In this document: positions 1 to 7,889 of the stretch, piece by piece
Layout of the letters: each line of letters opens with the position of its first letter
How positions within the stretch are numbered: position 1 is the stretch's first letter
DNA from: a virus
Virus record (IMG/VR): IMGVR_UViG_3300037508_000376
Coordinates: 1 to 32,237 of that record
Direction: 5' to 3' (one strand)
Length of the DNA: 32,237 bases
The notes under the pieces: generated by a model
Told to the model about the DNA's origin: nothing
What the model saw: only the letters and a program-made list of their open reading frames with translations
Databases searched by the model: none
Made by a program: the position numbers and the translations under genes

Positions 1-634
1 CAAAAGCACCTGTTCTTGAGTCAGTAGCGTGAATAACACCTGTTGCCATATCACTTCTAACGGAGTTACCTGAAGCTGGAAACCATACAAAAGGTTGCTG
101 TCCATTAACACCTCCAAATGTAGCGGCTACACCAATTGATGTTATAATATTTCCAGAACTTGTTCTATTCAAAACACCCATTGATAAATATCTTGTATTG
201 GGATTTATTCCATTTGTAATTACATAACAGTCATCAGTCCAAGTTGTAGATATTTTAGTTGTGTTTGGATCAGTTATAACCGCACCACTTGAAACAATTT
301 GAGCCTGTCTTGCAACAGTTGATTGAGTTGCATTATTTGTATTACCGCTTTGATCATACCAAGTTGTTACAAATCCATTGCCTGCACCAACAAAAGAAAG
401 TAATGCAGCTGAATCTAAAACATTGTTTGAATCATAACCAATATTCTGCTCAGTATTATCTGAACTTCTACGAACACGAATTAAATTACCCGTATAGGTT
501 GATGATAATCTTCTAAGTGAATAAGCTATTGCAGCACCAGAATAAGTATCTAATAAACCCACAAATGATGGAGCTGATCCTCTGGCTAAGATGCCATGTG
601 TTGTTAAAAACATACTATTGCCGTAACCAATCAT
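1..634 (-). CDS. LamG/arabinofuranosidase-B-like virion protein, N-terminal part (gene crosses the contig cut)
   Basis: This is the N-terminal part of a 290-residue protein whose 3' end lies at 31872-32110. The start at 634 overlaps the stop of the upstream gene as ATGA; a second in-frame ATG lies at 613. The N-terminus begins MIGYGNSMFL, followed by AYSLRRLSS, RVRRSSDN and VTTWYDQSGN. This pattern is typical of the arabinofuranosidase-B catalytic-like (LamG/concanavalin fold) domain often found in phage tail proteins. The rest is beta-rich and ends in WNSEQSTNRT. It lies among tail genes, so a glycan-binding or glycan-cleaving role at the tail tip is likely. I cannot show that the catalytic residues are present, so binding alone is possible. 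The frame is open over the whole cut. Confidence 0.85.
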   Translation of the reverse strand, partial: MIGYGNSMFLTTHGILARGSAPSFVGLLDTYSGAAIAYSLRRLSSTYTGNLIRVRRSSDNTEQNIGYDSNNVLDSAALLSFVGAGNGFVTTWYDQSGNTNNATQSTVARQAQIVSSGAVITDPNTTKISTTWTDDCYVITNGINPNTRYLSMGVLNRTSSGNIITSIGVAATFGGVNGQQPFVWFPASGNSVRSDMATGVIHATDSRTGAF

Positions 635-897
635 AATACCAAACAAACAGATCCAGATGTCAATGTGACACCACTAAATTTTGCACCATTGATTGCTCTG
701 ATAATAGCTCCAGCCTTTACTGCAGTTCCTGTTGCTGCAATATAGGTTGACTTTACATCAGTATTAGCAACCTTGATTGAACTGAATACTGTATCCTCAA
801 GGACCACAATTGCATCATGATTGATTGTTTTCTCGACAGTGTTGTTCACTATGAATGTTCCTTGTTGTGCTGTTAACACGCTGTTTGAAATTGCCAT
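631..897 (-). CDS. small virion-associated protein, unknown function
   Basis: The product is 88 aa, rich in Thr, Val, Ala and Ile, with no membrane segment, and looks like an all-beta domain. It sits between a fibre-like protein (910-1371) and the LamG-like protein and shares an ATGA overlap with the latter. The start is preceded by an A/T-rich stretch with no Shine-Dalgarno motif, as is usual in Bacteroidota. From its place it is probably a small tail or fibre accessory protein. I do not recognise a named family. Confidence 0.7.
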   Translation of the reverse strand: MAISNSVLTAQQGTFIVNNTVEKTINHDAIVVLEDTVFSSIKVANTDVKSTYIAATGTAVKAGAIIRAINGAKFSGVTLTSGSVCLVL

Positions 898-909
898 TTT
901 ATTTATTTA

Positions 910-1371
910 TTAAGTAGTTATATCTCCAGCTAATATCCATTCATCAGATCCAATCTTGATCAATGATGCTTCGGCATATTGTGCTGATAATTTTGTCTTG
1001 CCTAAAGATGATCTTAACGTAACACCTCCAGATGTGACAACTGTTGTCTGACCAGCTCCATATTGCATTAACAATATTTGTGTTCCTATTGGAAAGTTAA
1101 CACCAGACTCAGCTGGAATTCTCAAGTCATTTGCTGATCCAACATTCAACTTTAACAACTTGCCAGCATCACTGAGCTGTAAGTTGTTCAATAAACCTGT
1201 GTATGTTGCAATTTGAAGAGCATAAGTTTTAATCGCTTCTCTGACTTGTGCTCCAGTCATCTTTCTTGAAACATAAACACCAGGAGAAACATATTGCTCA
1301 ATCTCAAATATGTCATCATCAGCAAAAGTACTGGATGATAAGGCTGTTAGATCTTCAATTTTTACTCCCAT
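910..1371 (-). CDS. putative tail fibre/baseplate protein
   Basis: The 153-aa product has an N-terminal part (MGVKIEDLTALSSSTFADDD) like that of phage tail-fibre proteins that attach to the tail. Its C-terminal half has the pattern NFPIGTQILLMQYGAGQT, then LRSS and DEWILAGD. This is a beta-rich module found at the tips of many tail fibres and spike proteins, where the W-I-L-A-G-D ending is common. The gene follows the 800-aa distal tail gene with only one base between them. Receptor binding is an inference from context and this C-terminal pattern. Confidence 0.65.
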   Translation of the reverse strand: MGVKIEDLTALSSSTFADDDIFEIEQYVSPGVYVSRKMTGAQVREAIKTYALQIATYTGLLNNLQLSDAGKLLKLNVGSANDLRIPAESGVNFPIGTQILLMQYGAGQTTVVTSGGVTLRSSLGKTKLSAQYAEASLIKIGSDEWILAGDITT

Positions 1372-1372
1372 G

Positions 1373-3775
1373 TTATGCTTGTATTTCTCTGATTAAACCA
1401 TCCTGTGTGATCCTTATCTCATTTGTCTGAGTGAACCTTGTTAAAGGATCAGTATATGGATCATAAGGAGGAGTCACTATTGTTGTTTGAATACCTTCTC
1501 CTTGTATTATGCGAATCAGTTCGACAACTGTACTCTGATTCTTTCCACTCTGATAGTCACTAACTTTGAGCAACCTATATACAACACCATCAATCTGAAT
1601 TAAGTTTCTGAAATCAAGACTATTGATATCTGATGGTCTCAGCATAACAGAGCAACTGATTTGCTTTCCAAATCTTGATATCAATTCCTTGATGAACTTC
1701 TCATGATACAGATATAAGTTGTTGGTTGTGTAACTACTTGTTGACCAAAAGACATAACTTGGCACCCCAAAATTAAAATCAAAGGATGGTGAATCAAGGC
1801 TGTCCAAATGACCAACATAGGGATATGATGCTTCTGCATTGGGCACCCCACTTTCATCCCTATGCTCCCATGCTCCTGTTCTCAATCCACCTAACTGCAC
1901 AATGAATGGCTTGCCTTTTTTCTTTTCAATCAAGCTGGTGCCATCCTCATTGAACTTAACCTGGAATGATCTCGGAACAATCAAGTCAGTGAATGATGAT
2001 GGTGAATCCTCTGGAATCCTTACCAATAGCTTTTGGCTGAATGGTAACTTGAATTGAGTATCGCTTGTTGCAAATTGACTTTGACTCTCAATCAAGAATG
2101 AGCCATATTGCTCCTGGACATCATCCAGATATCTTGTGTTCCAATAGTCATCATCTTGCTCAAAATTAAATTTGTAATTCTTTGAACTGAAATTAATGGT
2201 TGGCTCAATTGTAATATCCTTTGATCTGTCCAGTTTATAAGTCCAATCAATTGCATCACCACTGGCATTGTAAAAATCAGACAATGGCTCAATCTCCAAT
2301 ATTGTTGGATCAGCTGTTGATGGCTTGACATACAAGTTGAATGCTGTGATAATACCCTTGAGGAATTGATCACATGTCATATCAGGAAGGAAAGCATCAA
2401 GATAAACTGTGGCTCCAGCTGTAATTGATTGTTGCTGTTTTAAAATGTCAAGATCAGATGTGTTGGATAAAATCTCCACCAATGTAGTTGAGGATGTTAA
2501 TCCAGTTCTTTGAATATAACAACTGTTAATCCTGAATCGAACCTCAAATCTCAACACATCATTATAATCAACATTCAATCCTCTTGTGTAATCAAATGAG
2601 AATGTCACAGCTGTTGTTGCCGATGTTAATTGACCAGAATAAATAATGTCATTAGACATCACATAGTTATTCTTATATATCAAAAACCTAACTTCATAAT
2701 CTCCACTCACACTAAATGCACCAGATCCATCTCCACTAATTACAATATTCAAATCATGATCACCAAAATAATTCAATTGATAAAGTCCAGTTGATGCACA
2801 AACAACCTTCAAAGGTGATGCGTCTTGAGCTTGACTTAAATTATCTTGATTGATGATAGCAGAATAATCTGATAATATTTCATAATCATTGTATATCACA
2901 ACACCAAGCTGAGTTGGATCAGCATTGAATGGCACCCCTCCACTTCCAAAAAAACCATTACTCAAAAAGTAACCGCTTGATGTTGTACTGTTGTCTTGTG
3001 TTGTGAACACAGATTCATTATCAGCTTGAGCTTGTGTAATGGTTGGAAGATCCCCTCCAGGATAAGCCATTAACAGCTTCTTGAATAATTGACTCTCAAG
3101 GAAATTACTATCCCATGTGATGCCAGCATAGTTAAATGCCTTCTGCAATACCTCATAGCAAAACACTTGAGGAGGAATGTGTTCCACTCCAAATGTGGAT
3201 GGAGTTGGCCGAGTAAACCCGTAATCAATCAAGCCGTAGTAATATCCTCGGCCAGTCCATCCTTGAGAGTCTTGATTACTGGAAGGAGATCCATTCAACT
3301 GGATGATTCCATTCCATGTGTCTTGTTGGTTGTCGTATGTCAGAGCATGGTTGTACTCTGAGAATCCAAGCTCATTGACCTTAATCTTTGTAAGTCTTGA
3401 GATGTAATCAATTGTGTCACTGACAAGAGTAATGTCAAATGACCAGACTCCATTCATAAGCTTGCAACTCATAAGCTGAGCTACACCATTAAACTCAAGC
3501 AATCCATTCTGGTAATATTGACATTCAGCTTTTATGCTTGGATCAAAGTCAATGAAATCAGAATCAGTACCCGAGATATTCTCGGTAACTGACAAAGTGA
3601 ATACACTCAACATCAGAGCTGTATTGCTCTTTGTTCCTGGCAATGTAATGGTCTTGGACTTATTGCCTTTCCTTGCATTCAGATCCTTGATATCATTGAT
3701 ATTGAATGTCAATGGAAATGGAGCATCTTGATCAATATCAACCAGTCTCCCATTTATGAATAATTCTCCAGCCAT
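1373..3775 (-). CDS. large distal tail/baseplate protein (800 aa)
   Basis: The product is 800 aa and mainly beta, opening MAGELFINGRLVDIDQDAPF. Such N-termini occur in large tail proteins of Bacteroidota phages that follow the distal tail gene. Internal parts include a segment around residues 455-500 (DAFLPDMTCDQFLKGIITAF) that resembles the hub-like domains of tail-associated proteins. The start overlaps the stop of the 400-aa gene at 3775. A Tal/gp27-like baseplate hub is my best reading. No peptidase or depolymerase motif is visible. The identification rests on length, order and general composition rather than on a catalytic motif. Confidence 0.6.
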   Translation of the reverse strand: MAGELFINGRLVDIDQDAPFPLTFNINDIKDLNARKGNKSKTITLPGTKSNTALMLSVFTLSVTENISGTDSDFIDFDPSIKAECQYYQNGLLEFNGVAQLMSCKLMNGVWSFDITLVSDTIDYISRLTKIKVNELGFSEYNHALTYDNQQDTWNGIIQLNGSPSSNQDSQGWTGRGYYYGLIDYGFTRPTPSTFGVEHIPPQVFCYEVLQKAFNYAGITWDSNFLESQLFKKLLMAYPGGDLPTITQAQADNESVFTTQDNSTTSSGYFLSNGFFGSGGVPFNADPTQLGVVIYNDYEILSDYSAIINQDNLSQAQDASPLKVVCASTGLYQLNYFGDHDLNIVISGDGSGAFSVSGDYEVRFLIYKNNYVMSNDIIYSGQLTSATTAVTFSFDYTRGLNVDYNDVLRFEVRFRINSCYIQRTGLTSSTTLVEILSNTSDLDILKQQQSITAGATVYLDAFLPDMTCDQFLKGIITAFNLYVKPSTADPTILEIEPLSDFYNASGDAIDWTYKLDRSKDITIEPTINFSSKNYKFNFEQDDDYWNTRYLDDVQEQYGSFLIESQSQFATSDTQFKLPFSQKLLVRIPEDSPSSFTDLIVPRSFQVKFNEDGTSLIEKKKGKPFIVQLGGLRTGAWEHRDESGVPNAEASYPYVGHLDSLDSPSFDFNFGVPSYVFWSTSSYTTNNLYLYHEKFIKELISRFGKQISCSVMLRPSDINSLDFRNLIQIDGVVYRLLKVSDYQSGKNQSTVVELIRIIQGEGIQTTIVTPPYDPYTDPLTRFTQTNEIRITQDGLIREIQA

Positions 3776-4977
3776 CAGTTCAATTGTGATCTATATGTGT
3801 ATGTTCTTTCAATTGTAATCTGCTCCTGAATCAAGCCATCTATCCTCCTTGTCTTGAGCTGATAGCTGTTGTTAGTTACTTTCACTGGCTCAAAGTCAGT
3901 CCCATCATTAACCTCAAGATACACTGATGGTGATTCAAGCAAGTCTCTGACCAGCCATTGTTGAACATCTTGATTGATCCAGTCAGAATTCAATACCAAC
4001 TGATCAGATGATGTCTTGGCAAAATCAACCTTCTCTCCTTGATAGAGAGGATATGTATAACTGGTGCCATCCCAGACTCCTTTCTCTTTCTGATAGCCAT
4101 AGCTTTGAACTGTGGTTGAATCAATTGATACCAGTGAGAAGGTGAATGAATCCCACACTCCGAACTTATTCAACCAATGCAATCTTCTTGTCTCATATCT
4201 CTTGCATTCATTATCAATCCAAATAACAAAAGTTTCTGAACCACCATTAAATGCTCCGACTCCAGTACCTCTGACTATGACCTCATAATATGCGGCATCA
4301 TCAAAGTCACCTTGAGTCACAGTTGTATTGGCAATGATTGTCTGAGGAGATGCATCAACAACAAGGAATTCACTTAATGTGATGCTTGTCAAAACATTTG
4401 CAATGGTTGATCCTGATATATCTTTCAATCTGAATCTCACATTCACTGATGTATCTGTGCAAAGTACACCTAAAAATATCCTCTCATCCAATCCGCAGAA
4501 ATATTTTTTTGCTCTTGGAAATGTTGTCAAGAATAAAGTTCCAGGAGTCTGACTGTTGCTAGTACTCGCATTATAATCAAGGTAGTCCCATCCAATCCAA
4601 TCTTGATGTCTCAATGATGCATTGATTGCTTTCAATGTTGAGCTTGTGTCACTGGCTTGAATTGTCGGAGTTGTTCCATACTTTTCATAAACAATGATAT
4701 AATATTCATTGATTGCCGTATCATAGAAAGTTGTTAAGCTACCATCAACGACCAATGGACTTGTCAGAGTTGATTGCACAGCTTCAGATACATCAATCCT
4801 TCCAAGAGTATTAAATTGCCTGAATACCTCTTGAGTCAATCTCAAAGTTGAGTTAATATAAACCTCAACAATAAAACTGAAATTTGGTTGAGCAGTCTGA
4901 TTGCTGCTGAAAGTAAACACCAATGGATTCCCAGCTGGTGCAATCAATTGTGGCTCATCATATATTGTTACTGCCAT
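3775..4977 (-). CDS. distal tail structural protein (400 aa)
   Basis: The 400-aa product opens MAVTIYDEPQLIAPAGNPLVF and is predicted to be all-beta. A central segment reads RRLHWLNKFGVWDSFTF, a pattern (LN.FG.WD) that recurs in tail proteins of Bacteroidota phages. It overlaps the preceding tail completion gene by 10 bases and the 800-aa gene by one base, so the three are probably translated together. A distal tail (Dit-like) role is inferred from the place between the tail completion protein and the large hub-like protein. No enzyme motif was seen. Confidence 0.55.
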   Translation of the reverse strand: MAVTIYDEPQLIAPAGNPLVFTFSSNQTAQPNFSFIVEVYINSTLRLTQEVFRQFNTLGRIDVSEAVQSTLTSPLVVDGSLTTFYDTAINEYYIIVYEKYGTTPTIQASDTSSTLKAINASLRHQDWIGWDYLDYNASTSNSQTPGTLFLTTFPRAKKYFCGLDERIFLGVLCTDTSVNVRFRLKDISGSTIANVLTSITLSEFLVVDASPQTIIANTTVTQGDFDDAAYYEVIVRGTGVGAFNGGSETFVIWIDNECKRYETRRLHWLNKFGVWDSFTFSLVSIDSTTVQSYGYQKEKGVWDGTSYTYPLYQGEKVDFAKTSSDQLVLNSDWINQDVQQWLVRDLLESPSVYLEVNDGTDFEPVKVTNNSYQLKTRRIDGLIQEQITIERTYTYRSQLN

Positions 4978-5492
4978 GTATCTGTATTTTTATTAAATGT
5001 AATCTCAAACATTAATCCTGTTATCTCTGCAAGGTCATTGGCAATCTTATTCAATACCTCATCAGTGACAACATTCTCAGTGATTCTCTTTGGCCTCAAT
5101 CCTCTTTGCTTGATGTTGGATGCAACAGCATAAGCATGAGTCATATCCAATCCCTTCCATTGACTTATTGCTGTGGCCATGTTATGAGATACACCAGGAT
5201 AATTGAATGAGAATCTGCTCCCATGATTATTGGTACCAACAGCATTCACCCCTTCATCAACAAATGGATAGTAATCATCAGCTTGTAATCTGAATGATAG
5301 GTTTCCAGTTGGAACAGGAATGATGGATGCTGCCAATGCTCCTGTATTATTGGCAACCTTCTTAGTGTAATCTCTAAACTCCTCTGCAAGCTGATTTGAT
5401 AGGCTGATTAAAAACCTATCATATACTGTTGCTGGTTGCTCAGCATCACTGGCTGATATCCCAAAGTCATCAAGAAAGTCAAGATCTGCCAT
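4968..5492 (-). CDS. tail completion protein, HK97 gp10-like
   Basis: The product is 174 aa. The central part (NTGALAASI, then YYPFVDEGVNAVG, then a glycine/serine/phenylalanine stretch and an Ile-rich helix) matches the HK97 gp10-like tail completion family, which caps the head-proximal end of the tail tube. After an acidic N-terminus comes a helix (YDRFLISLSNQLAEEFRDY). The start at 5492 lies 14 bases inside the frameshifted tail assembly chaperone reading frame that ends at 5479, supporting translational coupling. Function is assigned from the family pattern and from its place in the tail module. Confidence 0.75.
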   Translation of the reverse strand: MADLDFLDDFGISASDAEQPATVYDRFLISLSNQLAEEFRDYTKKVANNTGALAASIIPVPTGNLSFRLQADDYYPFVDEGVNAVGTNNHGSRFSFNYPGVSHNMATAISQWKGLDMTHAYAVASNIKQRGLRPKRITENVVTDEVLNKIANDLAEITGLMFEITFNKNTDTWQ

Positions 5493-5742
5493 TACTTAAT
5501 ATGCGTTGATGTTCTTTTTCATCCACTATCTTAAAGTAGTTGATCCAGAATAATGATTTCACATAAGGCTGTTGCGTAACTTTGTCCACACTAATTCCCA
5601 TTTCTTTGGATAATCTATGTAAGATAGTTGTCCAGTTAAACCACTCTGAATCTTCTGGTCCTGTACTATCTGCATCATCTCCATCCTCGCTCTCGCTGTC
5701 TGGATTCCTAAGATAGCCATCTTCCGCTTTTCTGATAAGTCC
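5479..5742 (-). CDS. -1 frame extension of tail assembly chaperone (GT-like C-terminal domain)
   Basis: Reading from the slippery site in the -1 frame gives 87 sense codons ending in TGA at 5479-5481. The product starts GLIRKAEDGYLRNPDSESED, continues through an acidic linker, and ends in a domain with EWFNWTTILHRLSKEMGI and VKSLFWINYFKIVDE. This domain looks like a folded helical domain with conserved aromatics, as in the T part of gpGT fusions. A fusion made by frameshifting would have 263 aa (176 + 87). It fills the gap between the zero-frame stop at 5559 and the next gene, whose start it overlaps by 14 bases. A one-base assembly error in the run of nine T would give the same picture. Confidence 0.7.
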   Translation of the reverse strand, partial: GLIRKAEDGYLRNPDSESEDGDDADSTGPEDSEWFNWTTILHRLSKEMGISVDKVTQQPYVKSLFWINYFKIVDEKEHQRILSNGRS

Positions 5743-6269
5743 AAAAAAAAACTGAAGAAATTTAAAAACTCATCACCAGGGAAATGTTCCTTGAATATAT
5801 TATATCTGTCCTCATTAGGATTCAGCACTCTTCCTCTGTCATCCTCCTGGCAGTACTCCATCCCTTGCTCAACGTACATGATTGCCAATGCTTGAGCTGG
5901 ATCCTGGCTAATATCTTCAATCAGCTTTAAGTCAATGATCTGACCAGTTGACACATGACCAAAGTTTTTCTCAAACTTGAACAGCTTGCCATCAATACTA
6001 ATCAACTCTTTTGGCTCTTGATAATTATAGGATGTTAATATCTTGAGCATGTGAGATGAAGCCTCTTGGATGCTATTGACATCAGCTCTCTTTATCTTAT
6101 TAATTGACTCTCCAGAGAATAAGCTGAGCAACTGACATTGGAAGATTAAGAATTGAGTAATATCATCCTTGTGATCCTTCATTGCCTCTGCCATCATCAG
6201 CCACCTTGACATCTGGTCTGGGGTGCATTCACTTATTGATCCTGGTAGTTTTATCTCAAGTTGTTTCAT
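5559..6269 (-). CDS. tail assembly chaperone, zero-frame product (G-like)
   Basis: The zero-frame product is 236 aa. Its first 176 residues are a helical protein (start MKQLEIKLPGSISECTPDQM) that fits the tail assembly chaperone class. The gene lies directly after the large terminase (4-base overlap) and before the tail completion gene. At residues 174-176 the codons TTT TTT TTG follow a T, giving the heptamer T TTT TTG in the correct frame for a -1 slip. The last 60 residues in the zero frame look less protein-like than the -1 frame over the same bases. The short form may therefore be either a true zero-frame product, as in lambda gpG, or partly a shadow. Confidence 0.75.
   Translation of the reverse strand: MKQLEIKLPGSISECTPDQMSRWLMMAEAMKDHKDDITQFLIFQCQLLSLFSGESINKIKRADVNSIQEASSHMLKILTSYNYQEPKELISIDGKLFKFEKNFGHVSTGQIIDLKLIEDISQDPAQALAIMYVEQGMEYCQEDDRGRVLNPNEDRYNIFKEHFPGDEFLNFFSFFLDLSEKRKMAILGIQTARARMEMMQIVQDQKIQSGLTGQLSYIDYPKKWELVWTKLRNSLM
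5742..5748 (-). promoter_or_regulatory. predicted -1 ribosomal frameshift slippery site
   Basis: On the minus strand a run of nine T (plus-strand A at 5743-5751) followed by GG includes T TTT TTG in phase with the zero frame, which is the X XXY YYZ form. A weak hairpin (AAGAT, loop GGCT, ATCTT at 5710-5723) lies 18 bases downstream, further than the usual 5-9 bases. Slippage here would join the chaperone N-domain to the 87-codon -1 frame. Confidence 0.65.
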
Positions 6270-7468
6270 ACTCTCAATGCCATGTATCTTCCTTTGTTGC
6301 TGTATTCCTTTCTACAATTCCAAGCCAATGCTGTTGAGATGACACCATCATCATGTAAGCCAGCTGGAGCTGAATAAGTCACGTTCCTTGTGTTCGGATT
6401 GTAAATATAGGAAAAATTCTCAATCTCATCTATCAACCATTGCTCATTGACAACTGAGATTGCTGATTGCTCAAATGCAACAGCCAGGTCCTCAATGATG
6501 ATTGGCTTTGTTTTGGATGTTGTTACAAATGGATGGATCAAGTTCCGACACCTTGTCTGGAGCATTTCAAAGAATACATCACCTTGATTGTTCACCTCAA
6601 CCAATGTTGTTGCATTATATTGCTTGATGATGGTTGCCACCTTCTCAATTATCTTGCTCCATTCATCATGTCTCCATCTGTGAGCTGCAACCATCTGCCC
6701 ATCTTGATTGATGATAGTTAAAACAGTGTAGTCATCAGCTCTACCAATATCTAAGCCAGCATACATCTTGGCTGTCTTGACTCCAGCTCCAATGCATTGA
6801 TTGACATTCTTGAATATACCACTGGCATTATCAATGAACTCAGCCAAGTACTCCTGTCTGAATACATGATCTGGCAATGACCTTTTCCTCTCATCCAATT
6901 CTCTTGGATCAATCATAGGATTGTCATAGGATGTAAAATGAAAGTAAGCATAACGATCATCATAGTTTGGCTGCATGCAGAGCTTATGAAAATGATTCCT
7001 CCCTTTCGGAGTTGAGATAAAAATAATCTTCTTGCCTTTGACCAGGACTGTTGCACTCAACACCTCATCCCATAACTCAGCCCTGGTGAATGCCATCTCA
7101 TCCACAACCATGTAATCAAATGTGTTACCTCGGATGTTATCTGGTCTCTCACCGGAAAAGAATTCAATGGTTGATCCAAATCCAGAGATCATCAAGTCTG
7201 ATCTATTGAATGAGAATAAACCACTGGCTGATGTGGCTCTCTCCATTTCAGAGAATACTTTCTTGCCTTGCTTATAAACTGGAGTAACCCAAGCTATTTT
7301 GCAACCTTTGTCATTGATGGCCCACCATAACAATTGGTTGATGCCAAGCATAGTCTTGCCGAACTGCCTTCCAATGTTCAGAGCATAGTACTTCTCATGA
7401 CCATGGTTGATTGCATCATGAATACTCCTCTGATTCTCATGAGGCTTGTAACCTTTGATAGTACTCAT
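6266..7468 (-). CDS. terL: terminase large subunit
   Basis: The 400-aa protein is the DNA packaging motor. The N-terminal ATPase has a Walker A-like motif GRQFGKT (residues 33-39), a Walker B motif MVVDE (120-124) and the coupling motif STP (152-154). The C-terminal RNase-H-fold nuclease has GLDIGR with D240, then LVEVNNQGD with E291, and HDDG with D373/D374, as expected for the metal-binding acids. It follows the small subunit with a 4-base overlap. It is separated from portal and capsid genes by the whole tail module, which is unusual. The class (pac, cos or other) cannot be fixed from sequence alone, though the circular assembly with no fixed ends fits circular permutation. Confidence 0.97.
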   Translation of the reverse strand: MSTIKGYKPHENQRSIHDAINHGHEKYYALNIGRQFGKTMLGINQLLWWAINDKGCKIAWVTPVYKQGKKVFSEMERATSASGLFSFNRSDLMISGFGSTIEFFSGERPDNIRGNTFDYMVVDEMAFTRAELWDEVLSATVLVKGKKIIFISTPKGRNHFHKLCMQPNYDDRYAYFHFTSYDNPMIDPRELDERKRSLPDHVFRQEYLAEFIDNASGIFKNVNQCIGAGVKTAKMYAGLDIGRADDYTVLTIINQDGQMVAAHRWRHDEWSKIIEKVATIIKQYNATTLVEVNNQGDVFFEMLQTRCRNLIHPFVTTSKTKPIIIEDLAVAFEQSAISVVNEQWLIDEIENFSYIYNPNTRNVTYSAPAGLHDDGVISTALAWNCRKEYSNKGRYMALRV

Positions 7469-7863
7469 TCAAAATCAAACTTCTCAACATTCCTGGTCTC
7501 AACCTGTTGTCTGTCATGCATGCCAAGTCTGTTCTTTGCATAGAAGATTCCTTTGCCTTCATTGCCAACAATGTCAATGGCTAAGCCTTTGAATAGGTCA
7601 TCTATTTTTTTGATAGTGTCGGATTTGAGTTTGTCATCAGAGTTCAACCAAGCATAATAAGTATCTCTATGAATACTCTTATCTTTCCTCACAATAGGGA
7701 TCCAAATTCTTAGAAAATAGTCTATTGTTGGAATATGTCTATCCAATACCATAACAATATCTCCTTTATTAGATATCATTTCTTTCTTATGGTTAAGACA
7801 CTCCTCAATATAGATATGAGCAAGTTCCTCCAGATGTATTATAAACTCATCGGAATATGCCAT
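7465..7863 (-). CDS. terS: terminase small subunit
   Basis: The 132-aa product overlaps the start of the large terminase by 4 bases. It has a helical, HTH-like middle (IDYFLRIWIPIVRKDKSI, then DTYYAWLNSDDKL) and a C-terminal segment FYAKNRLGMHDRQQVE. This ending is common in small terminase proteins of Bacteroidota phages, where it precedes the tail that binds the large subunit. It would recognise the packaging site on phage DNA. The bases before the start, TAAGAACAATGGC on the minus strand, are shared with the gene at 25117-25647. Confidence 0.85.
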   Translation of the reverse strand: MAYSDEFIIHLEELAHIYIEECLNHKKEMISNKGDIVMVLDRHIPTIDYFLRIWIPIVRKDKSIHRDTYYAWLNSDDKLKSDTIKKIDDLFKGLAIDIVGNEGKGIFYAKNRLGMHDRQQVETRNVEKFDFE

Positions 7864-7889
7864 TGTTCTTAATATATATTATTGTTCGG

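Noticed and set aside
289-516. Plus-strand frame of 75 codons opposite the LamG-like gene
   Set aside because: It is opposite a well-supported gene and has no start signal or family features.
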